64,000 bases of DNA from contig JAGNHB010000029.1 of assembly GCA_018001935.1 (NCBI GenBank), positions 1 to 64,000 on the forward strand, in the 5' to 3' direction. Positions 26,516 through 35,828 of the stretch are shown here, piece by piece. A program made the position numbers and the translations under genes. Origin of the DNA: Acidobacteriota bacterium (GTDB lineage Bacteria > Acidobacteriota > JAAYUB01). The notes below the pieces were generated by a model, which was given only the letters and a program-made list of their open reading frames with translations, had not been told where the DNA came from and did no database searches. How positions within the stretch are numbered: the stretch's first letter is position 1; each line of letters starts with the position of its first letter.

Positions 26516-26974
26516 GGAAACCTCCAGAAGGTGAATGGGCCCCTCGCCAAAAGACTTCGTGGTTCGTCGCTGCCGGAGGGGCGTGCGCGCAGAAAGAACC
26601 CTTTGAGTGGGATGATATAACTTGCATAGGTCTAAATCAAGCTGATTTTTCCGGGGAATCGGGATCGGAACACGGGCCCTCCATCCGGACCCTTGCGGGA
26701 GGGAGTGATTCCCCGGGCGCTTCGCGGGGCCCCGTCCGCTGGCTTTTCCCGACGGATCGGTGCACCACCCGGTTTCCCGGTCCACAAATCATGCCCCGGC
26801 CCATTCATTCCGATGTATGATGGCGATCGGTGAGCCGATGAAGACGACCATTCCCCCCATCGGAAAGGCTTGGGTTTCCCGGACGATTCCCGCCGGTTTC
26901 GTGAGACCGCACGGGACCCCTGTCGGTCCGGGATCTTCGGCCGGGCCACCGCCCGGCCGACGGCGGTGTGCGTT
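26516..26974. other. Divergent gap between barrel protein and ClC channel
   Basis: 459 bp. It holds the minus-strand promoter at 26612-26640. The remainder is GC-rich; a plus-strand open frame runs through from 26870 but has no ribosome site. No repeat family from the rest of the window was recognised here. Confidence 0.5.
26612..26640 (-). promoter_or_regulatory. Putative promoter of the outer membrane protein pair
   Basis: Minus strand TTGATT (-35, plus 26635-26640) and TATCAT (-10, plus 26612-26617) with a 17 bp spacer, in an AT-rich patch about 97 nt before the start codon. Confidence 0.55.
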
Positions 26975-28660
26975 ATGAGCCGCTTTCCCTCCCCCGACAA
27001 CCCGGCGGTCCGACGCCTGGGGCCGCTGGTTCTCGCCATCCTCCTGGGCGTGGGCGTGGGTTTTGTGGCCGCGGGGTACCGGGAGGCCATCGAAATCACG
27101 GCCCGCGGCTTTCGGAAAGTGTTCTCGACCCTCCCGCTTTTCCTCGGCTTCCTGATGCCCGTGGCGGGGGCGGGCGCCCTGGTCCTCTTCCTGGCCGGTC
27201 TCCGGTCCTGGGTCGGAGAGTATGTTCCCGCCATCATCGAGTCGTCCATCCGGTCCCGCTTCATCCGGGTGAAGGATGCCCTCGTCTGTTTCGTGACCTC
27301 CGTCCTCACGCTCGGCTCCGGCGGTTCCGCCGGTCCCGAGGGCCCCATGGCCTTCGTGGGCGCCGCCGCCGGGTCTCTCGTCGGGAAAGGAGCGAAGTCC
27401 GACCCCCACCACACCCGGATCCTCCTGGCCGCCGGCGCCGCGGCAGGGATCGGCGCCGTCTTCAACGCCCCCCTCGCCGGGGTCCTGTTCGGCCTGGAAC
27501 TGATCCTGCTCAACGATCTCACCCTCTCCGCCGTCACCCCGGTCCTCCTGGCCGCGGCGGCCGCTTCCTCCGTGACCCGATGGCTCTCCGGGGACAGCCC
27601 TGCGTTCCAGGTGCCCCCCTTCGTCCTGAAAAATCCCCTCGAGTTGTTCACCTACGCGGTCCTGGGCGTGGCGGCCGGCCTGGTGTCCTCCCTGTTCTGC
27701 CGGGTCATGGCCACGGTCCGGGAAATTTTCGAGAGGCTCCCGTTCTCCCGGTTGCACCCCCTGGTCGGGGCCGCGGGGGTTGGGTTGATCCTTCTGGCAG
27801 TGCCCCAGGCGGGAGGTTTTGGGCACGACGTCATCGACGACGTGCTTCGGGTCGAGTTCGCCCTGCCCGTCATGGGGCTGGTCTGTCTGACGAAGATCGT
27901 GGCCACGGCGCTCACCCTGCAGTCGGGGAATTCCGGGGGGATCTTCGCCCCATCCCTGCTGATCGGGGCGTCCCTCGGCGCCCTGGTGGGCGGGCTGCAG
28001 CAGGGGTTGATCCCGGGGCTGGGGACCCAGGGGGCCTACGCCACCGTGGGGATGGCCGCCGTGCTCTCCGGGACGATCCACGCCCCCCTGACCGCCGTGG
28101 TGCTGATCTTCGAACTCACCCGGGACTACAGCGTCATGCTCCCCCTGATGACGGCCACGGTCCTCTCCACCGCCGTGGCGTTCGGGACCGGCTCGGATTC
28201 CCTCTACATTGCCCCCCTGGCGCGGTGGCGGATCAATTTCCGGCGGAACCGGGACCTCGGGGCCATGGCCGAGGTCAAGGCGGGGGACCTGATGCGGCGG
28301 CGTTTTCCCCTGATTCGGCTGGACGACCCGCCTGTGGCGATCCTGAAAACCTGGAGGGACTGCCGTGACCCCCGGATCGTCTGCCTCGGGCCCGACGGGG
28401 CGCTGGCGGGGTTTCTCTCCCGCGACATGCTTCACCTCGTCGGCGCCGTACCCCTGTCGGAACTGGTCCGGCCCTTCAGGCGGACGGTCGGACCCGACCT
28501 TCCGTTCTACGAGACCCTCGAAGCGCTCCGGGCCGGCGAGGACCTTCTCCCCGTCGTGGACGCGTCGGGAAAGGTGGAGGGCGTCATCACCCACCGCATC
28601 TTCTTCGACCGCTTTCTCCCCCTCCTCCGCGTCTTTTCCGCCCGGCGAAGCGGTTTGTGA
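26975..28660 (+). CDS. ClC-family chloride channel/transporter with C-terminal CBS region
   Basis: 561 residues, about ten membrane helices. ClC filter motifs: GSGGSAGPEGP (gating Glu present), then GNSGGIFAPSLLIG and ATVGMAAVLSGTIHAPLTA. The C-terminal ~130 residues (AEVKAGDLMRRRFPLIRLDD through VVDASGKVEGVITHRIFFDR) form a CBS pair, a likely nucleotide-sensing cytosolic domain. It moves chloride across the inner membrane; whether channel or H+/Cl- exchanger cannot be settled by eye. ATG at 26975 (MSRFPSP) is preferred over the in-frame upstream 105 nt, which is not ClC-like, although the ribosome site is weak. Confidence 0.9.
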   Translation: MSRFPSPDNPAVRRLGPLVLAILLGVGVGFVAAGYREAIEITARGFRKVFSTLPLFLGFLMPVAGAGALVLFLAGLRSWVGEYVPAIIESSIRSRFIRVKDALVCFVTSVLTLGSGGSAGPEGPMAFVGAAAGSLVGKGAKSDPHHTRILLAAGAAAGIGAVFNAPLAGVLFGLELILLNDLTLSAVTPVLLAAAAASSVTRWLSGDSPAFQVPPFVLKNPLELFTYAVLGVAAGLVSSLFCRVMATVREIFERLPFSRLHPLVGAAGVGLILLAVPQAGGFGHDVIDDVLRVEFALPVMGLVCLTKIVATALTLQSGNSGGIFAPSLLIGASLGALVGGLQQGLIPGLGTQGAYATVGMAAVLSGTIHAPLTAVVLIFELTRDYSVMLPLMTATVLSTAVAFGTGSDSLYIAPLARWRINFRRNRDLGAMAEVKAGDLMRRRFPLIRLDDPPVAILKTWRDCRDPRIVCLGPDGALAGFLSRDMLHLVGAVPLSELVRPFRRTVGPDLPFYETLEALRAGEDLLPVVDASGKVEGVITHRIFFDRFLPLLRVFSARRSGL

Positions 28661-28676
28661 GGGCCGGGCGGAGCTT
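28632..28676 (+). terminator. Weak terminator-like hairpin at the ClC stop codon
   Basis: CCGCCCGG pairs with CCGGGCGG across a loop containing the stop codon, followed by AGCTTTTG. The T-run is short. Confidence 0.35.
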
Positions 28677-28692
28677 TTGCAACAGAATTGGC

Positions 28693-28721
28693 TTGCCATC
28701 GCTGTTGTGGGCCACTACAAT
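28693..28721 (+). promoter_or_regulatory. Putative promoter of the LTD/FG-GAP gene
   Basis: TTGCCA (28693-28698) and TACAAT (28716-28721) with a 17 bp spacer, 57 nt before the start codon. Confidence 0.6.
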
Positions 28722-28777
28722 AGTGGACAGGTCTTCAACGGCCGGCATGCAAGAAATCAATTTCACGGGAGGAAGAC

Positions 28778-30361
28778 ATGATAAGCACATCAACACGCGT
28801 CCAAACGGGCAGGGGCCCTTGGTTCCTGGTCGTCCTGCTGGTCATCGGGCTCATGTCCTGCTGGTCCGCGGCGGTATCGACGACCGTCGTGATCAGCCAG
28901 GTCTACGGCGGCGGCGGGAACTCCGGTGCGCCCTGGAAGAACGATTTCATCGAGCTTTACAACCTGGGCACCACGACCGTGGATCTCACCGGGTGGTCGG
29001 TGCAGTGGACTTCCGCGACGGGAACGTCGTGGTCGGTGACGACCTTGTCCGGCAGCATCAATCCCGGGCAATACTACCTCATTCAGGAGGCCGCCGGCTC
29101 CGGGGCTGCACCCGCGCTGCCCACACCCGATGCTACGGGGACCTTCACGATGGGAGGGACCAGTGGCAAGATCGCCTTGTCCAACGCCACGACAGCGCTG
29201 ACCGGGGCCTGTCCCTCCGGCGCGGCGGTGATTGATCTCGTCGGTTACGGGACGACCGCGAATTGCTATGAAGGCACCGGGCCGACAGCGGCCCCGTCGA
29301 ACACGACCTCCGTGATCCGGAAGACCGGGGGCTGTACGGAAACCGACAACAACGCCTCCGACTTCGAAACAACGACGCCGATTCCCCGGAACACCGGCTA
29401 TGCGTATTGGACCTGCACCTGCCTGACGGGCAACCACCCGGCGGCCGAGTTCGACATCAACTACACCAACTTCACCAGCGACATCCTCTGGCGTCACGCC
29501 ACCAGCGGCGAGCTCAGCGCCTGGTACATGAGCGGCGCGGGAACGGTCGGCAGCGTCACCCCCGGCGTCGTCCCCAACCCGCCCTGGCAGATCGTCGGCG
29601 CCGCCGACTTCAGCGCCGACGGCAACTGCGACCTCCTTTTCCGCAATGAGAACACCGGCGACGTGGTGATCTGGAACCTAAATCCCCTCGGCTTTGCCAC
29701 CCAGCTCTACCTCGGGCCCGTGGACCTGTCCTTCACCGTCGTGGGGACGGGTGACGCGGACGGCGACTGTTACGCGGACATCTACTGGAAGAACGGTACC
29801 AACGTGTCCCTGTGGCTGTTGAACGCCACCGGCGTCAAGAGTGCCGTCAACGTGGCCGATGTCGGCTCCATCGACTGGAAGGTGGAGGGCGTCGCCGACT
29901 TCAACGGCGACCAGCGGAAGGACGTCCTCTGGCGCACGGTGTCCACAGGAGACCTCTCCATCTGGCACGTGGGCGCGGCCGGCTACCTTTCGGCCACCTC
30001 CCCCGGCAACGTCGACGTGGCCTGGCAGATCGTCGGCCTCGGGGACGTGAACGGCGACCGGAAAGCGGACATCTTCTGGTACAACGCCACCCTCCGGAAC
30101 CTCGACGCCTGGTACCAGACCATCTACGGCGTCTGGACCTCCGTGAACCTGGGCACCCTGCCCAACGACGACTGGAGCGTGGACGCCATCGGCGACTTCA
30201 ACGGCAACGGGAAGAGCGACGTCTTACTCCGCAACATCAACACCGGCGAAATTTCCGTCTGGCTCTGCACGGAAGCCGGCCACGTCGGCGACATGGCCAT
30301 GGGCGTCGTGGACCTTGGCTGGCGGGTCCAGAACGGCGTGATCTTCGCCGGAGGGATGTAG
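28778..30361 (+). CDS. Secreted lamin-tail-domain protein with FG-GAP-like C-terminal repeats
   Basis: 527 residues. Signal peptide about 1-33. Residues about 35-185 form a lamin-tail (LTD) domain: VVISQVYGGGGNSGAPWKND, FIELYNLGTTTVDLTGWSVQ, then GQYYLIQE. Residues about 225-527 are FG-GAP-like units with FTSDILWRHATSGELSAWYM, VADFNGDQRKDVLWR and GDFNGNGKSDVLLRN, ending VDLGWRVQNGVIFAGGM. This C-terminal module is shared with the genes at 18634 and 30637. Probably surface-displayed or released; function unknown. GGGAGG sits 6 nt upstream of the ATG, with a recognisable promoter and a terminator on either side, so it is a single-gene unit. Confidence 0.88.
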   Translation: MISTSTRVQTGRGPWFLVVLLVIGLMSCWSAAVSTTVVISQVYGGGGNSGAPWKNDFIELYNLGTTTVDLTGWSVQWTSATGTSWSVTTLSGSINPGQYYLIQEAAGSGAAPALPTPDATGTFTMGGTSGKIALSNATTALTGACPSGAAVIDLVGYGTTANCYEGTGPTAAPSNTTSVIRKTGGCTETDNNASDFETTTPIPRNTGYAYWTCTCLTGNHPAAEFDINYTNFTSDILWRHATSGELSAWYMSGAGTVGSVTPGVVPNPPWQIVGAADFSADGNCDLLFRNENTGDVVIWNLNPLGFATQLYLGPVDLSFTVVGTGDADGDCYADIYWKNGTNVSLWLLNATGVKSAVNVADVGSIDWKVEGVADFNGDQRKDVLWRTVSTGDLSIWHVGAAGYLSATSPGNVDVAWQIVGLGDVNGDRKADIFWYNATLRNLDAWYQTIYGVWTSVNLGTLPNDDWSVDAIGDFNGNGKSDVLLRNINTGEISVWLCTEAGHVGDMAMGVVDLGWRVQNGVIFAGGM

Positions 30362-30393
30362 GCTTTAACCTGCACACCGTCCGCGCAAAACCC

Positions 30394-30427
30394 AACCCGC
30401 CGCCCGGCCCCGGGCGGCGGGTTTTTT
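30394..30427 (+). terminator. Strong intrinsic terminator after the LTD/FG-GAP gene
   Basis: ACCCGCCGCCCGG pairs with CCGGGCGGCGGGT across a CC loop and runs into six T residues, 34 nt past the stop codon. Confidence 0.92.
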
Positions 30428-30553
30428 CTTGCCCGCCCCCGTGAGGAGCTGCACCGGTTCGCGGCTGTCCTGACGCGTTGTCCCCGGTTTTTCATCGTGG
30501 GGTCAAGGTCCGGCCCCGGGGGCGTCGGCGAGGCCCACGCTCGGAGCACTCCC

Positions 30554-30583
30554 TTCACATTCGCCGTGAAATCGTGGTACACT
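30554..30583 (+). promoter_or_regulatory. Putative promoter of the Ig-like/FG-GAP gene
   Basis: TTCACA (30554-30559) and TACACT (30578-30583) with an 18 bp spacer, 54 nt before the ATG and after the preceding terminator. Confidence 0.5.
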
Positions 30584-30636
30584 CCCTTCGTACGCTTTCT
30601 CCGTCCCGCACACTTCTTTCCGGCAAGGAGGCCCCC

Positions 30637-32616
30637 ATGGAAACGAGACCGAGTTCGACCGGCTCCCGGACCCCCACCCTTCGGAGGCTGCCGCGATTCT
30701 CCTTCCTGGTTCTCGCGCTGACGGCCGCCTGCGGCGCATCGAGCCTGCCGGCACAGGCCTGGGTGGACATCACCGGCCCGGACGGGGTGTGCCCGGGGGA
30801 GAGCGCAACGCTGGACGCGGGGCCGGGTTACGCCTCCTACGCGTGGAGCACGGGGGAGAGCACCCAGACCATCGAAGTGTACCCGGCGTACCCCGGCGAG
30901 ACCTACACCGTCACCGTGACCGACGGCGAGGGGAACCCGGCCTCGGACGACCACTGGGTGGGGGTTTACGATTCCCCCGCGCCGGACGTCACGGGGCCGG
31001 ACCACCTGTGCCTGGGCGAGGTCATCACGCTGGACGCGGGGGCGGGCTACACCTCCTACCTGTGGTCCCCGGGGGGCGAGACCACCCAGACCATCGACGT
31101 CTCGCCCGGGGTCGACACCTCTTACTCCGTGACCGTCTCCGACGCGAACGGCTGCACCGGGACCGCACCGGATTTCCTGGTGACGGTCTGGGACTACCCC
31201 GGAGCGGACATCCTGGGGCCCTTCGAGATGTGCCAGGGGGACACCATCACGCTGACCGCCTGGCCGGACGGCTGCGAGTATTACTGGAGCACGGGGGAAA
31301 CCAACCAGAGCATCGACATCTCACCGGCATCCTCCGAGTATTACTCCGTGACCGTCTCGAACCCCGGCGGCTGCGAGTCGACCTACAACGACTACCTGGT
31401 CACCGTCTACGAAACCAACGCCATCACGGGGCAGCCGGAGGCGGTCACCGTCCAGTCGGGCGATGCGGCCACGCTGAGCGTGACGGCCGTGGGGGACTCC
31501 CTCGTCTACCAGTGGTACCGGGGTCTCAGCGGGGACATGTCCGTCCCCGTGAGCGATAACTCGTCGTTCCTGACCACCGACCCCCTGACGGACACGACCC
31601 CCTTCTGGGTCCAGGTTCAGGGCAACTGCGGGCCGGAGGTCGCGTCCGACACCGCCTGGGTGACGGTCCGGCAGACGCCGAACCATACCGCCGACGACTT
31701 CAACGGCGACGGGATCGCCGATGTTCTCTGGCGGAACGACACCGGCGGCGTCCTGACGGCCTGGCTGACGGGCGACGGGGGCGCGGTGACGGACCTCTTC
31801 CTGGGCCTCACGGGAGGCACCGGCTGGCAGGTGAAGGGGACGGGCGACTTCGACGGGGACGGCCGGTGCGACATCCTGTGGCGCGACGTTTCCACGGGGG
31901 GGCTGTCGCTGTGGCTCCTCGGCCCGTCCGGCGTGGCTTCTTCCCCCTCGCCCGGGTCGGTGGACACCGCCTGGGTCACCCAGGGGACCGGCGACGTGAA
32001 CGGCGACGGGAAGACGGACCTCTTCTGGCGCAACGACGCTCTGGGCCTGCTGAGCCTCTGGTTCCTGGACGGCGGGACCGTCACGGGTTCGGTCCTCGTC
32101 GGGACCGTCGCGACGACCGACTGGCAGGTGATCGGGGTGGCCGACTTCAACGGCGACGGGAAGACGGACCTCCTCTGGCGCCACGTCCCCACGGGGGCAA
32201 TGTCCCTCTGGTTCCTGAACGCGGCGGGGGTCTTCACCGGCGACCTGTCCCCCGGCACGGTGGACCCGGCGTGGCGGATCACGGGGCTCGGCGACCTGGA
32301 CCGGGACGGCTGCGCGGACATCTTCTGGCGGCATGCCGCGACAGGGACCCTGTCGGCCTGGCTGATGAGCGGGACCGGGATCAAGGGGGACGTCTACGTG
32401 GGCGAACTGGGAGACCCGGACTGGAAGGTGGCCGGTACCGGCGACTTCAACCAGGACGGGCACGCGGACCTGCTCTGGCGGCACGCGCCGTCGGGGACCC
32501 TGGCGTACTGGTACCTCTCGCAGCTGGGCTTCGTGGGGACGGCGTCCCCCGGGGCGGTGGACCTGTCCTGGCTGACCCAGAACCACGTGAACCTGAACGG
32601 ATTCCCCGCCGGCTAA
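30637..32616 (+). CDS. Secreted Ig-like/PKD-like repeat protein with FG-GAP-like C-terminal repeats
   Basis: 659 residues. Export signal about 1-45 (FSFLVLALTAACGASSLPAQ). Three Ig/PKD-like repeats of about 80 residues follow, each of the form ITGPDGVCPGESATLDAG, SYAWSTGESTQTI, YTVTVTDGEG, plus a fourth Ig-like unit (about 285-385). Residues about 390-659 are FG-GAP-like units (DDFNGDGIADVLWRNDTGG, VADFNGDGKTDLLWRHVPTG, GDFNQDGHADLLWRHAPSG), ending VDLSWLTQNHVNLNGF. It is adjacent and paralogous at the C-terminus to the gene at 28778. AAGGAGG precedes the ATG by 5 nt. The role is likely extracellular adhesion or binding. Confidence 0.88.
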   Translation: METRPSSTGSRTPTLRRLPRFSFLVLALTAACGASSLPAQAWVDITGPDGVCPGESATLDAGPGYASYAWSTGESTQTIEVYPAYPGETYTVTVTDGEGNPASDDHWVGVYDSPAPDVTGPDHLCLGEVITLDAGAGYTSYLWSPGGETTQTIDVSPGVDTSYSVTVSDANGCTGTAPDFLVTVWDYPGADILGPFEMCQGDTITLTAWPDGCEYYWSTGETNQSIDISPASSEYYSVTVSNPGGCESTYNDYLVTVYETNAITGQPEAVTVQSGDAATLSVTAVGDSLVYQWYRGLSGDMSVPVSDNSSFLTTDPLTDTTPFWVQVQGNCGPEVASDTAWVTVRQTPNHTADDFNGDGIADVLWRNDTGGVLTAWLTGDGGAVTDLFLGLTGGTGWQVKGTGDFDGDGRCDILWRDVSTGGLSLWLLGPSGVASSPSPGSVDTAWVTQGTGDVNGDGKTDLFWRNDALGLLSLWFLDGGTVTGSVLVGTVATTDWQVIGVADFNGDGKTDLLWRHVPTGAMSLWFLNAAGVFTGDLSPGTVDPAWRITGLGDLDRDGCADIFWRHAATGTLSAWLMSGTGIKGDVYVGELGDPDWKVAGTGDFNQDGHADLLWRHAPSGTLAYWYLSQLGFVGTASPGAVDLSWLTQNHVNLNGFPAG

Positions 32617-33042
32617 TCTCCTGTATCTCTTCGGGATACGGGATCGTGTCAACACTTTTCGGGCGATTCGCCGCATGATTTGACACCGTCGGGAAGCCGC
32701 CGCCTTGAGCCCTGCCGATGGAAAGGTATGCCGGCTGCCGGCGCACCGTCGGAAGGGGAAAGCCGTGTGGAGTGCGGCGCGGAGGCTGCCGAAGCGCCGC
32801 TTTCGAACCAGCCGACAAGGAGGCGCGCAGGCTTCCGGAACGCCGTCGGAAGGGGTTTACGCCTGCCGCGGGGGCAACGGTGTCGCCCGGCCAGCGGCAC
32901 CGAGGCAATGCACCTGAATCCCGGAAAAGGGCGAGATTCCCGCGCTGCGCCGGAAGCCTGCGCGGCGCAGGCAAAGCGGCGCTCTGTCGGAACTCCGCAC
33001 CGCACTCCACCTGATCCAGACCCCGCCGGCAAAGCCTCCGGA
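32617..33042. repeat. Gap with 246 bp palindromic element (32765-33010)
   Basis: GTGGAGTGCGGCGCGGAGGC with GAAGCGCCGCTTT (32766-32802) is mirrored at 32973-33010 by AAAGCGGCGCTCTGTCGGAA and CCGCACTCCAC. The enclosed segment has further GC-rich direct repeats (CGCCGTCGGAAGGGG twice). Near 32625 a small CCTGTATC/GGATACGGG hairpin follows the gene but lacks a T-run. No gene seen. Confidence 0.6.
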
Positions 33043-33068
33043 CCTACAGCCTACAGCCTACAGCCTTT
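33043..33068. repeat. CCTACAGC tandem tract overlapping a stop codon
   Basis: Three 8-nt units CTACAGCC. Read on the minus strand as GGCTGTAGGCTGTAGG, the first unit provides the TAG stop of the TPR-GGDEF gene. Confidence 0.75.
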
Positions 33069-35037
33069 CCCCTACTGCGACCTGATTCCGGCCCGCCTGT
33101 TTGCCCCGGTAGAGCGCTTCATCGGCGCGCCGGACGCAACCCTCGAAATCGCTGTCAGCTTCGAAGGGCGCGACGCCCAGGGTCATGGTCACTTTCAGAT
33201 CCTGCTCCTGGAAGGAACAGGCCATCGATTCGATCTCCCCGCGGAAGCGCTCGGCCACCGCAGCGGCCCCTTCCCGGTCCGTTTCGGGGAGCAGCCAGAT
33301 GAATTCCTCTCCGCCCCAGCGCCCGGCCAGGTCCTGCTTCCGCAGGAACCGCCGCATGGTCCGTGCGATCTCCTTAAGCACGTGGTCACCGCAGGCGTGC
33401 CCGTGTCGGTCGTTGAACTCCTTGAAGTGGTCGATGTCGCCGATGACCACGGCGAACGGGTGCTGGTGTCGCTGGAACCGGCCGATCTCCTTCTGGGCCG
33501 CCTCCTGGATATAGCGCCGGTTGAAAAGCCCGGTGAGAGGGTCCGTCCTGGCCGCCGTCTCCAGCTTCCGGTTGGCCTCTTCCAGTTCCCGGTTGATCCG
33601 GCTGATGGTGCGGGCGTCGTGTGCCTTCCGCCGGTACCGGTTGAGCACCAGGAAAACGAGTCCGACCGCCGCCGCCAGCCCGCCGAGGGTCGTGGTCCTG
33701 AGCATCCGGCTTCGCTCGAGTTCGAGGTCCTGGATCGCACGGTCTTTCTTCAGCAGCTCAACTTCACGGGCTTTCTTGTCGATCTCGTAGTTGGCTCGCA
33801 TGTCCGAGAAGTTCTTGCGCTTCTCACTGTTGACGATCTCCTCCTGGATCTGGTCAACCTGCTTGTGGTAACTCAGGGCCTGGCGGAAGTCGCCTTCGCG
33901 TTCACTGATCTCGGAGAGCGTCTGGCAGCAGTCACGGACCAGGTCCCGGGCCATGATGGCCCTGGCCAGGGCCAGGGCCTGGTCGGCGGACTCGCGGGCT
34001 TCGGCGAAGCGCCCCAGCTTGCTGTAGGAGCTCCCCATGTTGGTCAGACTCGCGGCCAGAAGCCACTGGTCGCCCACTTTCCGGCTGGTGGCCATGCACT
34101 GTTTGAAGAGTTCGAGGGCTTTCGCCGGGAAGTCCTGTCGGTCGTAGACCGCACCGATGTTGCACTGGGAGACGGCGACCCCCTGTTCTGATCCCAGTTC
34201 GCTCTCCATGACCCTCACTTTCTCGAAAAATACCAGGGCCTGAGGGTAGTCGCCCTTCTCGAAGTGGAGTGCACCGATGTTGTTGTAGATGTTCGACAGA
34301 AGGCGTTGGGCAGCGGGGTCGACCAGGGAGAGGGCGCGATTGTAGCTCCGGAGAGCGGCGGAGTAGTTCCGGGACTTCAGGTGGAGCGTGCCGATGTTAT
34401 TGTGGGTGGAGGCCTCGTTCGCGTGGTCTCCCATTTCCTCGAAAATTCGCAGGGACTTCAGGAAGAAGTCGTAGGACTTGTCGTAGTCGCCGAGGTTGTC
34501 GTAGATCTTCCCGTAGACGGTGTACACGTCCGCCAGTCGTTCGTGCCGGCCGAGGTTCGTGAACCAGGTCCTCGCCAGGTTGCAGCAGTCGATCGCCTGG
34601 GAGTATTTGCCCTGTCGCGCCAGCATCGTGCCCACGATGAGCTGGCCCTGCGCATAGGCGGCCGGGTCATTGTTGGAACGGGCCAGTTCCAGGATCCTGT
34701 ATCCATACCGCAGCGCGGCGTTGAAATCACCCAGGTTCTCCTGGGCGCCGGCGGCGATCCGCAGCAGCCGGACCTCCACGGCCCGGTCCGGGAACAAGCG
34801 GAGCAGGGACAGGGCCTCGACCGAGAACTCCAGCGATTGGCGCGGATTTTCCATCTTGAGCCCTTCCGCCAGTTCGATCAGCGGAGGGAGCCGGTCCTTT
34901 CCCGTCGCACCGGCAAGCTTCTCCCTGAGGGACACGAACCCGTCCGCGCCTGGCAGCGAACCGGCGAAGAAGAGGAAAACCCAGGAGATGATCCGGAGTG
35001 CTCCCAATTGCCCTTTCCGGTAAACTGGGTGGTTCAC
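33058..35037 (-). CDS. TPR-repeat membrane diguanylate cyclase (GGDEF)
   Basis: 659 residues. N-terminal signal or anchor (about 12-32), then roughly nine tetratricopeptide repeats (about 50-400; NIGTLHLKSRNYSAALRSYN is typical), a coiled-coil (about 405-450), a membrane helix (about 455-475, TLGGLAAAVGLVFLVLNRYR), a second short coiled-coil and a GGDEF domain (about 505-659). The GGDEF active loop is GGEEF, with GDIDHFKEFNDRHGHACGD for metal and GTP and an RKQD I-site five residues before the loop, so c-di-GMP synthesis with product inhibition is expected. The TPRs face the periplasm and may sense a protein partner. Promoter at 35178-35206. Confidence 0.93.
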   Translation of the reverse strand: MNHPVYRKGQLGALRIISWVFLFFAGSLPGADGFVSLREKLAGATGKDRLPPLIELAEGLKMENPRQSLEFSVEALSLLRLFPDRAVEVRLLRIAAGAQENLGDFNAALRYGYRILELARSNNDPAAYAQGQLIVGTMLARQGKYSQAIDCCNLARTWFTNLGRHERLADVYTVYGKIYDNLGDYDKSYDFFLKSLRIFEEMGDHANEASTHNNIGTLHLKSRNYSAALRSYNRALSLVDPAAQRLLSNIYNNIGALHFEKGDYPQALVFFEKVRVMESELGSEQGVAVSQCNIGAVYDRQDFPAKALELFKQCMATSRKVGDQWLLAASLTNMGSSYSKLGRFAEARESADQALALARAIMARDLVRDCCQTLSEISEREGDFRQALSYHKQVDQIQEEIVNSEKRKNFSDMRANYEIDKKAREVELLKKDRAIQDLELERSRMLRTTTLGGLAAAVGLVFLVLNRYRRKAHDARTISRINRELEEANRKLETAARTDPLTGLFNRRYIQEAAQKEIGRFQRHQHPFAVVIGDIDHFKEFNDRHGHACGDHVLKEIARTMRRFLRKQDLAGRWGGEEFIWLLPETDREGAAAVAERFRGEIESMACSFQEQDLKVTMTLGVAPFEADSDFEGCVRRADEALYRGKQAGRNQVAVGERL

Positions 35038-35177
35038 CTGCCCTCCCGGCCGGTCGCTCCAAGGGAATCACGGCTCACGAATCGATCCGGCCCGCCGGGA
35101 CCTGGGGCGGCCCCACCGGGCTTCCGTCCAGGGACAGCGGCTTTTCACCGAGGCAACCATGGAGCATTCATGCTTGG

Positions 35178-35206
35178 AAAATAGACGGAAAGGGGGACGA
35201 TGTCAA
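35178..35206 (-). promoter_or_regulatory. Putative promoter of the TPR-GGDEF gene
   Basis: Minus strand TTGACA (plus 35201-35206) and TATTTT (plus 35178-35183) with a 17 bp spacer, about 140 nt before the start codon. The perfect -35 stands out in this GC-rich background. Confidence 0.6.
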
Positions 35207-35254
35207 GCCCCATCCCTTTCCTGGATGCGATACCGACCCCGTTGGGGGATGGAA

Positions 35255-35596
35255 TCAAACAGGAGAAGTGGCGCGGACGGGGACCCAGCCGGTGCGGCCA
35301 CGGGCGTCGCGGACCACGTACCAGCCGGACTCCTCCTCGAGGACCTCGAGGGTTTCGCCGGGATCGACGTCCAGTTCCCGGGACGAATAATCCCGGGTCA
35401 GGCGGGCCGTGTCGCCGTCGCGGGCGAGGTACGCCACGGGGACCCAGGCGGTGACGCCGGCGGGGTTTTCGGACCAGAGCCAGCCCTCCCACTCCGTGGG
35501 GCGCTCTTCAACGCGCAGCGTGTCTCCAGCCCGGGCGACCAGGGGCTCGCCGGGGTCGGGGCGGTGGGACCTCGTGACGGTGCATTTCTCGGGCAT
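35255..35596 (-). CDS. Small protein with two SH3-like domains, copy A
   Basis: 113 residues, no signal peptide. Two bacterial SH3-like halves: GDTLRVEERPTEWEGWLWSE through VTAWVPVAYLARDG, and GETLEVLEEESGWYVVRDAR through RTGWVPVRA. The first ~12 residues differ from the twin at 38535, but the remaining ~95 are identical. The DNA differs at only three positions in 296 bp, all synonymous. GGAGG lies 5 nt before the ATG. The role is unknown; SH3b domains often bind peptides or cell wall, but this protein looks cytosolic. Confidence 0.8.
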   Translation of the reverse strand: MPEKCTVTRSHRPDPGEPLVARAGDTLRVEERPTEWEGWLWSENPAGVTAWVPVAYLARDGDTARLTRDYSSRELDVDPGETLEVLEEESGWYVVRDARGRTGWVPVRATSPV

Positions 35597-35828
35597 GGGG
35601 ACCTCCAGGAAGGCAGAAGACAGGAGTTGCCGGGCCCTCCCCTGGGACCGGACGGGGAAAGCGCCATCGGCGCGGTGGACATCCTGCCCCGGGCGCTATC
35701 GAACCACAAAGAACGCAAAGGATATCAGGAACACAGAGACCGGTAGCCTGTGCGCCGTTGTCGGAGCGCCGAGCGTCGACGCCGAACGGGTCGAACAGAA
35801 GAGAGCGGGGGACGCGCGAGGCGCCGTT
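35597..35828. other. Start of the 519 bp gap upstream of the FGE-like lipoprotein
   Basis: Contains ACCACAAAGAACGCAAAGGA near 35701, a weak member of the CGCAAAG-type repeat class, and otherwise unremarkable GC-rich sequence. No gene seen. The rest of the gap (35829-36115) is described in the hairpin, pseudogene and promoter entries. Confidence 0.4.
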
